From Mucilaginibacter sabulilitoris (GTDB lineage: Bacteria; Bacteroidota; Bacteroidia; Sphingobacteriales; Sphingobacteriaceae), in assembly GCF_034262375.1 (NCBI RefSeq), contig NZ_CP139558.1:6386001-6450000 (forward strand): DNA of 64,000 nucleotides, read 5' to 3'. Position numbers and translations under genes: made by a program. The notes beneath the pieces were generated by a model, which did not search any database, had not been told where the DNA came from, and was given only the letters and a program-made list of their open reading frames with translations. Shown here in pieces: positions 26,794 through 34,832 of the stretch. Position 1 is the stretch's first letter. Each line of letters starts with the position of its first letter.

Positions 26794-28128
26794 CTATTTG
26801 TCAGTTTTGTTAAATAAATAGGTATTCCCCTTTTGTATTAACGTTAAACGTCTTTTATCCGGTTCAAATTGAAAGGTGGCGTCGGCAGAAGCATAAACAA
26901 ATTTATTGTCACCTTTGGCTTCCAAGGGAAATGCGCTTTGACCCGAGGCTTGCGCAAACAGCGTGATGTCTTTTTTGGTCATCGTAATTTTCAAGGGTAT
27001 TTGTGTACTGGAATATTCCCCGACATATTTATCAAGCTCAGTTGATTTTAATGTAATTGTTTTAAATTCTGGAATAGTAAACGGCTTGTTAAAATATATA
27101 CTCAAAGCTCCAGTGACGACGTCATTGTATGAGTATCGTGTTCCATTGGAAGTGTAAGCTATCGCTATCTTCTCTTTCGGTAAATAAAAAAGCAGACTTA
27201 AAAACCCATCGATGCCTCCGGAATGTCCATAGCCTTTTATATCATAAAACGGCATAGCAAACATTGCCATACCATAGTTTTCCCTCATTGTTTTCATCAA
27301 CTCTAAGTTGGCGATACTAATAAGTTTGCCTTCAAAAAGTGCATTTATAAATTTAACCAGATCGGCGGGCGTAGAAACAATAGCCCCAGCGCCTCCCGGA
27401 ATGCTCATATCTGTTTCAGGCATTTGTGTCCACTGCCCTTGGTAAATGTAGGAGTATGCTTCGTTTTTGTTTGAATTGGCTTTAGTGCCGTAATAAGTTT
27501 GTGTCAAGCCTATTTTTGAAGTGACGCGTTTCTTTAATTCTTCGCCATACGTTTTACCTGTCAATTTTTCAATAATATAACCCAGTAATACAAAGTTAGT
27601 ATTGCTGTATTCGGCCTTTGAATCCGGTTCAAAATCGGATTTTTGTCTGCTAAAGATGGCAATCATTTCATCTTCAGACTTAGGGCTGCCCATATAAGTG
27701 GCATAAAGTGAGTCGCTCGTAAAATTATGAAGCCCGGTACGGTGGTCAAGCATTTCCCTAATATTGATCTTACTGGCATTGGGAAGTTGTGGAAAATAAC
27801 GAGCCAAAGGTGTTTCAAAACTAAGCTTACCTTCATCTATCAGCTGAAATATCATAGTTGCTGTAAACATCTTACTGATTGAGCCTACTCTATATTTTGT
27901 TTCAATTGTGGCTGGTGTTTTTGCCTCTTTGTTTATTTGGCTAAAACCGATAGCGTTTTGATAAACCAATACTCCATTCGCGGATATGGCGATATTGCCC
28001 ATGCTTTGGTCGTTTTTATTCAGCGCAACAAAAAAGCTATCTAACTTGGCTTTATTGAAAGTTTGTGCGTGAGTGCAACTTTGTAAAATAAAAAACAGCA
28101 AGAAATAGCAGTCTCTTTTTTGAATCAT
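26794..28128 (-). CDS. Serine beta-lactamase-like hydrolase (class C / esterase type)
   Basis: The 444-residue protein has a lipoprotein-type leader (LLFFILQSC, Cys 18). The penicillin-binding-like catalytic set is visible: SxxK in VGSISKMFTA (about residue 84), YxN in AEYSNTNFVLLGY (about 165) and HSGG in GYGHSGGIDGF (about 300). The C-terminal 100 residues form a beta-rich accessory domain (YVGEYSSTQIPLKITMTKKD) often seen in this family. Members are beta-lactamases, D-aminopeptidases or esterases. The particular substrate cannot be assigned, and resistance should not be assumed from this sequence. It stands alone. Confidence 0.87.
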   Translation of the reverse strand: MIQKRDCYFLLFFILQSCTHAQTFNKAKLDSFFVALNKNDQSMGNIAISANGVLVYQNAIGFSQINKEAKTPATIETKYRVGSISKMFTATMIFQLIDEGKLSFETPLARYFPQLPNASKINIREMLDHRTGLHNFTSDSLYATYMGSPKSEDEMIAIFSRQKSDFEPDSKAEYSNTNFVLLGYIIEKLTGKTYGEELKKRVTSKIGLTQTYYGTKANSNKNEAYSYIYQGQWTQMPETDMSIPGGAGAIVSTPADLVKFINALFEGKLISIANLELMKTMRENYGMAMFAMPFYDIKGYGHSGGIDGFLSLLFYLPKEKIAIAYTSNGTRYSYNDVVTGALSIYFNKPFTIPEFKTITLKSTELDKYVGEYSSTQIPLKITMTKKDITLFAQASGQSAFPLEAKGDNKFVYASADATFQFEPDKRRLTLIQKGNTYLFNKTDK

Positions 28129-28331
28129 TGCGAAAGCGTTTAGATGATTAAAGATAGAATTTAATTAGATAAATAAAACCCCAAGGTTAGAATCGCATTT
28201 TTACTATAAATTACAAAAACTGTGATATTCGCCTTGAAGCTTTTACCTTAATCTGATAGACAATAAGGGGAGCCTTTAAAATCCTTAAATTATTGTTAGC
28301 AAGTGAACTGAATTTATTGAGTTCGAACCCA

Positions 28332-28365
28332 TAAAAAAAGTTGCCAATAAAATTGACAACTTGCC
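28332..28365 (-). terminator. Terminator behind tRNA-Arg
   Basis: On the minus strand AAGTTGTCAAT pairs with ATTGGCAACTT around a TTT loop and is followed by a run of T. It begins 9 bases after the tRNA 3' end. Confidence 0.85.
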
Positions 28366-28373
28366 TAAAAAAG

Positions 28374-28447
28374 TGATCCCATCAGGATTCGAACCTGAGA
28401 CCTACTGATTAGAAATCAGTTGCTCTATCCAGCTGAGCTATGGGACC
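28374..28447 (-). tRNA. tRNA-Arg (anticodon TCT)
   Basis: The minus strand folds into a full cloverleaf: acceptor GGTCCCA with TGGGATC, D-arm AGCTCAGCTGGATAGAGC, anticodon stem CTGAT/ATCAG with loop TTCTAAT (anticodon TCT), T-arm with GGTTCGAATCC, and discriminator A. It is 74 nt long. CCA is not encoded, so it must be added after transcription. It reads AGA codons. No integration scar was seen beside it. Confidence 0.97.
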
Positions 28448-28534
28448 ATCGCGATTTTTTCGCGGTGCAAAGATGCAAAATTATGCTGAATTATCAATTA
28501 ATTTTGTTAATTCATTTATAGTTAACTAATTATA

Positions 28535-29164
28535 TCAATAAGGGCTCTTTTTAGTTTCAACACCTGCGGGTAATGTAAACAAAGCTGCATCAAGTTTCAT
28601 TGGTTTAATATCTGTTGCTATGGCTTCCATATAAAAATTAGCATTATCAATGGTCATTTTTAAAGGTATGGCGTTAGCCTTTGATAAAAAAGCATACCAG
28701 TTACCAAACCGATGATTTACATAAAGCTTGCTATCAGCAGGCAACTTAGATGTAAAATAATATTTCTGCAAACCGCTCTTGCAGGTAAGCACCAATTCAT
28801 CACATTTGTGGCCCAAATTAACAATCACACCTTTATTCAAAGCGCTGCTGATCACCGAATCTGGATTTACAGCGCCATCGTTCCAAAGCAGTGCTCCAGA
28901 ATTTGAAAACTTATTGTACAATTTATTATCTTTATTGATGTACAATTGTGATAATATAAACGAGCCATTTGTTTCTGATTTATAGTCGCCGCCTTTAATA
29001 TAATAGTTCTGAGTATTGCCCATCATTGAACTAAATTGCGCATCTGTTACTGATGGCATTTTACTTTTATAAGTTAGTTGATAAATGATCTTTCCTTCAA
29101 AAGATTGAGCGAATGTAAACAGGGAAATTAATACAAATAATAAAGTAAAGAGAGATTTTTTCAT
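28535..29164 (-). CDS. Secreted protein, DUF4412/GLPGLI-like
   Basis: The 209-residue product has a signal peptide (LLFVLISLFTFAQ). The mature protein begins SFEGKIIYQLTYKSK and continues with a beta-rich pattern: NYYIKGGDYKSETNG, QLYINKDNKLYNKF and IPLKMTIDNANFYMEAIATDIKPMKLDAALFTLPAG. This is the pattern of DUF4412 or GLPGLI-like exported Bacteroidota proteins, whose fold is related to outer-membrane lipoprotein carriers. Function is unknown. It is monocistronic and lies just upstream of tRNA-Arg on the same strand. Confidence 0.72.
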   Translation of the reverse strand: MKKSLFTLLFVLISLFTFAQSFEGKIIYQLTYKSKMPSVTDAQFSSMMGNTQNYYIKGGDYKSETNGSFILSQLYINKDNKLYNKFSNSGALLWNDGAVNPDSVISSALNKGVIVNLGHKCDELVLTCKSGLQKYYFTSKLPADSKLYVNHRFGNWYAFLSKANAIPLKMTIDNANFYMEAIATDIKPMKLDAALFTLPAGVETKKSPY

Positions 29165-29365
29165 ACCGGGTTTAAGTTTGACAAATATATTAGTTATGGT
29201 AAAACGTTGCTCATAAAATGTGAATTGTATTTAAATACGTAAAAATACCTACACACTTTCCGTATAAACACTTACCTTACAACTACCGGTAAGCTATAAT
29301 TTTACAACTTCAGGTTTTATTATAAAACAAAAATTCAATTCAGGCATTTGAAGTCTTGTAACAAT

Positions 29366-29770
29366 ATGACTATAAGCGATATACATACCAAGGTCTTTTG
29401 TATTGATGACGACAACATCAATCATTATATTTCTCAAAAATATATTAATAGCCTGCTGGATAGTCCCAGGATTAAAACTTTTATAAATTGCGAGGACGCC
29501 ATACATGAGCTTATTAATATTGATGACGCTGATGATTTGCCCGATTATATTTTTTTAGACATTAATATGCCTGTTATGAATGGCTGGGATTTTTTGGATG
29601 TTTTTGACCGTTTACGGATTGACCCGCTGGGCAAGATTAAAATTTATATTTTAAGTTCATCAGTTTTTGCTCACGATATTGATAAATCGCGCATGTATCC
29701 AGCGGTTAAGGAATTTATATCAAAACCCCTGAGCCAGGATAAGCTTAAACAGGTGTTTAATATCAACTGA
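29366..29770 (+). CDS. Stand-alone response regulator receiver protein
   Basis: From the ATG at 29366 the 134-residue protein is a single receiver domain. It has the acidic pair in FCIDDDNIN (about residues 11-14), the phospho-acceptor Asp in DYIFLDINMPVMNGWDF (about residue 65), the switch Ser/Thr in YILSSSV and the Lys in EFISKPL. There is no output domain, so it probably acts through protein contact, as in phosphorelays or chemotaxis-like pathways. No histidine kinase is nearby. A TTG start at 29348 would add six residues. Confidence 0.9.
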   Translation: MTISDIHTKVFCIDDDNINHYISQKYINSLLDSPRIKTFINCEDAIHELINIDDADDLPDYIFLDINMPVMNGWDFLDVFDRLRIDPLGKIKIYILSSSVFAHDIDKSRMYPAVKEFISKPLSQDKLKQVFNIN

Positions 29771-29861
29771 GCTTTCTGGTAACATCATCTCCGCTGGTTA
29801 CAGGTTGTGCTAAATCCTTTTCTTCTATTTTTTTATATTTGGTAAACACCAACAAACCATC

Positions 29862-30800
29862 ATGAGCACAACAAAAAACCTGTCCCCGTTCAACGAAGAT
29901 CACAGCCGCAGAAAATTTATACATAACCTTACCAAAGTGGCTGGTACTGCCGCCTTTTTATCGTTACCGCTGGCTGGCAATGCCGGCGTTTTTTTTAACA
30001 TGAAACAAAAAGATAACACCGTTGGCGAAATTATGGACCTGTTCATCAGTCAATTTCCGGGGGGCGCCTTGAGCAATACCGTTGATACGCTAAAAGCCGG
30101 CGATCGCGACATTAAAGTTACCGGCATTGTTACCACTATGTTTGCCACTGTTGAGGTGATCAGAAAAGCGATCAATCTTGGCGCAAACTTCATAATTGCT
30201 CATGAGCCTACTTTTTATAATCACCTCGACGAAACTGCTTGGCTGGCTGATGATGATGTTTACCGTTACAAAGCCGATCTGTTAAAACAACATAATATAG
30301 CCGTTTGGCGTAATCATGACTATATACACCGCCTTAATCCGGATGGTGTTAGGATGGGTGTGTTAAATCAGCTTAATTGGCAGAGCTATTACAATCCGGC
30401 AGCAAGCAGCGTGCTGATGCTGCCCGCAACTTCTTTAAAATCATTAATTGAATATCTAAAGCAAAAGCTGTTTATCAGTCAGGTACGGTACATTGGCAAC
30501 CCTGAACAATCCTGTCAGAAAATATTGTTGATGCCAGGCGCGGCCGGTGGCACAAGACAGATACAGGCTATGGGTAAAGAAAAACCCGATGTTTTAATAT
30601 GCGGCGAAATACAGGAATGGGAAACCGCCGAGTATGTGCGCGATGCACAAGCCGAAGGTCAGAAACTATCGTTGATAGTATTAGGGCATATTGCCAGCGA
30701 AGAACCAGGTTCGGAATTTATGGCCACATGGCTAAACAAAAATGTGCCCGGCATAAAAATAACGCATGTTTTGGCCAACAATTCCTTGTCATTTTTGTAG
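29862..30800 (+). CDS. NIF3-like dinuclear metal centre protein with twin-arginine leader
   Basis: The 312-residue protein begins with SRRKFIHNLTKVAGTAAFLSLPLAG, a plausible Tat signal, followed by the NIF3/YbgI-type domain. Metal-ligand-like motifs include FIIAHEPTFYNH, HDYIH in the first half and LGHIASEEPG near the C-terminus, which fit the His/Asp/Glu metal site of the family. Family members hold two metal ions, but their reactions are mostly unknown. Export of a NIF3 protein is unusual because most are cytoplasmic. A TATATTTG (-7 type) lies 21 bp upstream of the start. It appears monocistronic. Confidence 0.8.
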   Translation: MSTTKNLSPFNEDHSRRKFIHNLTKVAGTAAFLSLPLAGNAGVFFNMKQKDNTVGEIMDLFISQFPGGALSNTVDTLKAGDRDIKVTGIVTTMFATVEVIRKAINLGANFIIAHEPTFYNHLDETAWLADDDVYRYKADLLKQHNIAVWRNHDYIHRLNPDGVRMGVLNQLNWQSYYNPAASSVLMLPATSLKSLIEYLKQKLFISQVRYIGNPEQSCQKILLMPGAAGGTRQIQAMGKEKPDVLICGEIQEWETAEYVRDAQAEGQKLSLIVLGHIASEEPGSEFMATWLNKNVPGIKITHVLANNSLSFL

Positions 30801-31107
30801 TTGTAAAACGCAATGAATTATGAACACAAGTAAACATAATTGTTGTTTAATAATATAACATTACGTACAATTGCAAATTAAGGTAATTTACTTACCGGCG
30901 TGCTAATTACATGTTAATCATACAGTTGTTATAAATTATATGAAGTTCGTCTTACTGCCGGTGTTTTTGTCTTTTAAGCGTTAATTTATTTAGAAAAAAG
31001 GTATAATTGACCTAAAAATCGCATTTTTTGCATTTAAAAATAGAAAGTGTTTTTTTTACAATAAGTTAATCATACTTTTAACCCAATTTTTTTAATAAAA
31101 CTTAATT
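30801..31107. other. Intergenic region, nothing specific seen
   Basis: About 307 bp of AT-rich DNA without a coding frame or strong hairpin. It presumably carries the promoter of the BadF-type kinase gene. Confidence 0.5.
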
Positions 31108-31968
31108 ATGATCATAATTGCTGACGGTGGCTCAACTAAAACAAACTGGTGTCTGGTTACCGATGAAGGTAAAAAAGTGTATTTTAACACGGAGGGATAC
31201 AACCCCTATTTTTCTGGTACGGAATATATCATACAGTCGTTAAATGAAAGTTTGCCTACCGACCTGGAAAAGGATGAAATAACTGAAGTAAATTATTACG
31301 GTGCAGGTTGCTCCACACCCGAAATGCGCAAGATTGTAGAAGTAGCTATGCAGGCTGTTTTTACCAAATCCAAGGTAAACATTGGGCACGACCTGCTTGC
31401 CGCAGCACGCGCTGTATTAGGTAATACTGAAGGTTTTGCAGCTATTTTAGGTACGGGTACCAATACCTGTATTTATGATGGTAAAGAAGTAGTTCAAAAC
31501 ATTGATTCAGGAGCTTATATTCTGGGCGACGAAGGCAGCGGCTGCTACATCGGTAAAAAACTCTTAACCGATTATTTACGTGGTTACATGCCCGAGCCTG
31601 TACGCAACCTGTTCTGGGAAACTTACAAGCTTACACCAGATGATATAAACGAACAGGTTTATACCCAACCCCGTGCCAATCGTTTTTGCGCAAGCTTCAG
31701 CAAGTTTGTATATGACAATAACGTTCATATTGAATATTCACGCAACCTGGTACGCACATCGTTCGAAGATTTTTTCCGTAACCTGGTAACACACTACCCT
31801 AACTATCAGAAATACAGCTTTAACTGCATAGGATCTGTTGGTTACAACTTCCGCAATGTTTTAGAAGAAGTAGTTACCGAAAACGGCATGAAGGTAGGCA
31901 ACATTATCCGCTCACCTATAGATAACCTGGTAAAATATCACCTGGAACTGGCTCCAAGCTCTTTATAA
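31108..31968 (+). CDS. BadF/BadG-type ATPase, N-acetylglucosamine kinase-like
   Basis: The 286-residue protein has the actin-like kinase motifs in order: phosphate-1 ADGGSTKTNW (residues 5-14), the catalytic Asp in NIGHDLLAAARAV (about residue 97), phosphate-2 ILGTGTNTCIYDG (about 113-125) and adenosine-region LGDEGSGCYIGKKLL. This is the layout of eukaryotic-type N-acetylglucosamine kinases, so it probably phosphorylates a hexose or amino sugar in the cytoplasm. The substrate is not proven. A paralogue with a changed phosphate-1 loop is encoded 2 kb downstream between pfkA and gap. It ends in a strong terminator. Confidence 0.85.
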   Translation: MIIIADGGSTKTNWCLVTDEGKKVYFNTEGYNPYFSGTEYIIQSLNESLPTDLEKDEITEVNYYGAGCSTPEMRKIVEVAMQAVFTKSKVNIGHDLLAAARAVLGNTEGFAAILGTGTNTCIYDGKEVVQNIDSGAYILGDEGSGCYIGKKLLTDYLRGYMPEPVRNLFWETYKLTPDDINEQVYTQPRANRFCASFSKFVYDNNVHIEYSRNLVRTSFEDFFRNLVTHYPNYQKYSFNCIGSVGYNFRNVLEEVVTENGMKVGNIIRSPIDNLVKYHLELAPSSL

Positions 31969-31997
31969 GAGAGCCAGGACTAAAGTATTTTGGGATG

Positions 31998-32129
31998 ATA
32001 GACTTTGAGACAAAAGACTATTAGCTAATAAAAAAGCAATGGCCGGAAATTATTTCCGGCCATTGCTTTTTTATATAAGTTTTTCTGTTTCCTCCATTTA
32101 TTCTAATAGTCCTTTACCTCAAAGTCTAT
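31998..32129. repeat. Imperfect inverted-repeat element around a terminator
   Basis: Left arm 31998-32024 (ATAGACTTTGAG, AC, AAA, A, GACTATTAG) is matched by the reverse complement of the right arm 32103-32129 (ATAGACTTTGAG, GT, AAA, G, GACTATTAG): 27 positions with three differences. The terminator at 32030-32072 lies inside. Extra copies of the word CTAATAGTCC follow to 32142. Confidence 0.75.
32030..32072. terminator. Bidirectional rho-independent terminator
   Basis: A perfect stem AAAAAAGCAATGGCCGGAAA / TTTCCGGCCATTGCTTTTTT with a TTAT-type loop lies between convergent genes (BadF-type kinase and NUDIX regulator). Confidence 0.92.
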
Positions 32130-32164
32130 TATCTAATAGTCCTAAAAGTCCAATAATCTCCCCT

Positions 32165-32857
32165 CTATCCAATCGTCATTTCGCCCTGAAATATTTTGCC
32201 GTACTTACGTTTATCAAACTTGTACAGCTTGGCGGCGCGGTATGATACCCCTTTTTGTTTTTCGTCGAGCTCTTTCAAAAAACCGTAGCTAAGCATTTTC
32301 TTTCTGAAGTTACGTTTATCCAGTTTTTTATTTAAAACAGCTTCATACAGTGATTGCAGTTGGGTAAGTGTAAATTTCTCCGGAAGCAGTTCAAAAGCTA
32401 TTGGCTGGTAATGCAGCCTGCGGCGAATTTTGTTAAATCCGGTATTAAATATCTCGCTATGGTCAAACGCGAGTTTGGGTAGCTCGCTAACCGGGTGCCA
32501 AAACGCTTTTTTGGCATATTGGGTAACCGGCCGCAGTTCTTTTTGGCCGTTAATGCGTATCAGGGCATAATAGGCTACTGTTATAACGCGGCCCTGTGGG
32601 TGGCGGTTTACTTCACCAAAGGTATGAAACTGCTGCATGTGCATATCGCGCAAACCTGTTAGCTCATACAATATCCGCTCGGCAGCATCATCAATGCTCT
32701 CGTCCTGCTCAACAATATAGCCGGGTAGAGCCAGCCAGTCCTTATACGGTTCCTCGTTGCGCTCAATAAGCAAAATTTTAAGCTCTCCGGCTTCAAAACC
32801 AAAAATTACGCAGTCAATAGAGAATACGGAATCAAACTTGGGTAGCATTACTTCCAA
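32165..32857 (-). CDS. NUDIX-fold transcriptional regulator (NrtR/AraR type)
   Basis: The 230-residue protein has an N-terminal Nudix fold (about residues 10-140) and a C-terminal winged helix (about 150-225, FTLTQLQSLYEAVLNKKLDKRNFRKKML and VSYRAAKLYKF). In the Nudix box, the stretch aligned to REUxEExGU reads RILYELTGL, so two catalytic Glu are replaced by Ile and Leu. Loss of hydrolase residues with a winged helix is what is known for NUDIX-type sugar regulators such as Bacteroides AraR. It converges with the sugar kinase gene and is divergent from pfkA (130 bp), so control of the neighbouring glycolytic genes is likely but inferred. Confidence 0.88.
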   Translation of the reverse strand: MEVMLPKFDSVFSIDCVIFGFEAGELKILLIERNEEPYKDWLALPGYIVEQDESIDDAAERILYELTGLRDMHMQQFHTFGEVNRHPQGRVITVAYYALIRINGQKELRPVTQYAKKAFWHPVSELPKLAFDHSEIFNTGFNKIRRRLHYQPIAFELLPEKFTLTQLQSLYEAVLNKKLDKRNFRKKMLSYGFLKELDEKQKGVSYRAAKLYKFDKRKYGKIFQGEMTIG

Positions 32858-32987
32858 AACTGTACAGGGATTTAAGTTTAATTGTTAAATATATGACCTT
32901 AATTCCTAATCCAAAAAAAAACAAATAAAATTTAATGGTGTAATTTACACACACTATCTTCGTAGCACAAATTTAAGTGATGTAAAG

Positions 32988-33974
32988 ATGCGTAAAATTT
33001 CAAAAATTGCAGTTTTAACTTCAGGAGGCGATGCCCCCGGAATGAATCCCTGCATTAGGGCGGTTGTTAGAACGGCTTTATATAACGGCCTTGAGGTTGT
33101 AGGTGTAAGGCAGGGCTACAAGGGGCTTATTGAGAATGACATGTACGATATGGACAGGCGTTCGGTAAGTAATATACTTAATTTGGGAGGCACCATTTTA
33201 AAAACGGCGCGTTGCTTACCTTTTAAAGAAGATGAAGGTATGGCCACTGCCTATGAGCATGTTAAAGAACGTGGCATTGATGCCCTTGTTGTTATTGGCG
33301 GAGACGGTACATTTACCGGTGCGCTGCGTTTTTCAAAAAAATACCCGGACATTGCCGTTATTGGTGTACCCGGTACTATAGACAATGACCTTTGCGGATC
33401 AACCTATACGCTGGGCTTTGATACGGCAACCAACACTGTTATCGAGGCTATCGATAAAATACGTGATACCGCCGATGCGCATGACCGTCTTTTTTTTATT
33501 GAAGTGATGGGCCGTGACTCTGGAGCTATTGCCCTTCGAGCCGGCATATCATGCGGCGCCGAAGCTATTTTGCTGCCCGAAAAACAAACCGCACTTGAAG
33601 ATTTGATCAAAAACCTGAAAGATGGAAAATCAAATAAAAAATCATCGAGCATTGTTATTGTTGCCGAAGGCGATAAAAACGGCGGTGTTTATGACGTGGC
33701 CAATGCAGTACAAAAAGAAATTAAAGACTACGATATTAAAGTAACTATATTAGGTCACCTGCAAAGAGGCGGCAGCCCATCGAGCTTTGACCGTATTTTG
33801 GGCAGCAGACTTGGCTTTGCCGCTGTAAATGCGTTAATTGCGGGCGAAACACAAAAAATGGTAGGTTTGCAAGCCAATAATATTTTGCTTACCAGTTTGG
33901 AAGAGGCCCTTAACCAACATGAATTTAAGCTGGAAGCCGATCTTTTACAAATGGTTGACGTATTATCAATATAA
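32988..33974 (+). CDS. pfkA: ATP-dependent 6-phosphofructokinase
   Basis: The 328-residue enzyme phosphorylates fructose 6-phosphate to fructose 1,6-bisphosphate in glycolysis. Motifs: ATP-binding LTSGGDAPGMNPCIRA (about residues 10-25), VIGGDGTFTGALRF (about 103-116), catalytic PGTIDNDLCGSTYTLGFDTA (about 126-145), EVMGRDSGAIAL and LGHLQRGGSPSSFDR. The Gly after GGDG is followed by Thr, as in ATP-using rather than pyrophosphate-using forms. Length is normal. It leads a tight operon with a BadF-type kinase paralogue (3-bp gap) and gap (6-bp gap). Confidence 0.97.
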   Translation: MRKISKIAVLTSGGDAPGMNPCIRAVVRTALYNGLEVVGVRQGYKGLIENDMYDMDRRSVSNILNLGGTILKTARCLPFKEDEGMATAYEHVKERGIDALVVIGGDGTFTGALRFSKKYPDIAVIGVPGTIDNDLCGSTYTLGFDTATNTVIEAIDKIRDTADAHDRLFFIEVMGRDSGAIALRAGISCGAEAILLPEKQTALEDLIKNLKDGKSNKKSSSIVIVAEGDKNGGVYDVANAVQKEIKDYDIKVTILGHLQRGGSPSSFDRILGSRLGFAAVNALIAGETQKMVGLQANNILLTSLEEALNQHEFKLEADLLQMVDVLSI

Positions 33975-33977
33975 CAA

Positions 33978-34826
33978 ATGATTGCAGTTGTTTATAGTGG
34001 ATCGTATTTTGCACATTGGCGGCTGGCCGATAAGGGGCGTATTATCGCGTCTTTTAAAACCAACGGCATCAATCCCTATTTTAACGACGAGAAACATATC
34101 CTGCAACTGCTTAATAAAAACATCAACCTCATACACCACGCCGAGCAAATAAGGCGTATCTATTTTTTTGGCGCTGGTGCATCATCCCCTGAGCGTAAGC
34201 AAATTGTACATAATGCGCTGTCGGCATTTTTTAAATTCGGTAAGGTAACGGTTGAGCATGATATTACGGCGGCGGCAATTGCCTGCTGCAAAAATTCGCC
34301 GGGCATTATCAGCATTTGCGGTAGCGGTTCAAACGCGGCCTGGTACGATGGTCGGAAGGTACATCCTAACAACTATGGCCTGGGCTATATCCTGGCCGAT
34401 GAAGGCTCGGGCAACTGGCTGGGCAGGCAGCTGCTTAAAGGATTTATGAACGAAACCCTGCCGGCAAACCTTAAAAAGAAGTTTTTGCACAAGTACGATG
34501 TGGAGCGAAAAACCTTGCTTGAAAAAGTTTACCGTCAAAAACAACCGGCCCTTTTCTTAAGTTCATTTACCGATTTCTATCTGGAAAACCGTGATGATCA
34601 TCATCTGCAAAACGTCATAAAAAAAGGATTTAGCAAGCTAATTTCAACATATTTACTACCTTTATCTAAGCAACATCCGGGAGCCACAATTCATTTTGCA
34701 GGCACAGTAGCTGCAAACTTTCAGGAACATTTATATGAAGCTGCTGCCGAAGCTAACCTTCAAATAACAAACATTATCAAAGAACCCATAAATAATTTAT
34801 TAACCTACTATTCAAATAAAAATTAA
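33978..34826 (+). CDS. BadF/NAGK-like protein with degenerate phosphate-binding loop
   Basis: This 282-residue protein is co-linear with the kinase encoded at 31108-31968: same INPYF near residue 32, FFGAGASSPERKQIV, VEHDITAAA (catalytic Asp kept), ICGSGSNAAWYDG and LADEGSGNWLGRQLLKGF. Its phosphate-1 loop, however, reads VVYSGSYFAHW where the other has ADGGSTKTNW, so the metal-binding Asp, the Thr and the Lys are gone. It may be a sugar sensor, a regulator of the neighbouring enzymes, or a weak kinase (inference). Its location between pfkA and gap with almost no spacers ties it to glycolysis. Confidence 0.82.
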   Translation: MIAVVYSGSYFAHWRLADKGRIIASFKTNGINPYFNDEKHILQLLNKNINLIHHAEQIRRIYFFGAGASSPERKQIVHNALSAFFKFGKVTVEHDITAAAIACCKNSPGIISICGSGSNAAWYDGRKVHPNNYGLGYILADEGSGNWLGRQLLKGFMNETLPANLKKKFLHKYDVERKTLLEKVYRQKQPALFLSSFTDFYLENRDDHHLQNVIKKGFSKLISTYLLPLSKQHPGATIHFAGTVAANFQEHLYEAAAEANLQITNIIKEPINNLLTYYSNKN

Positions 34827-34832
34827 AAAATC

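Noticed and set aside
26794..28128. Dedicated antibiotic-resistance beta-lactamase
   Set aside because: Motifs are those of the wide serine hydrolase family including esterases and peptidases; nothing in context points to resistance.
28374..28447. tRNA-Arg as an integration site for a mobile island
   Set aside because: No integrase gene and no repeated tRNA 3' end were found within the window.
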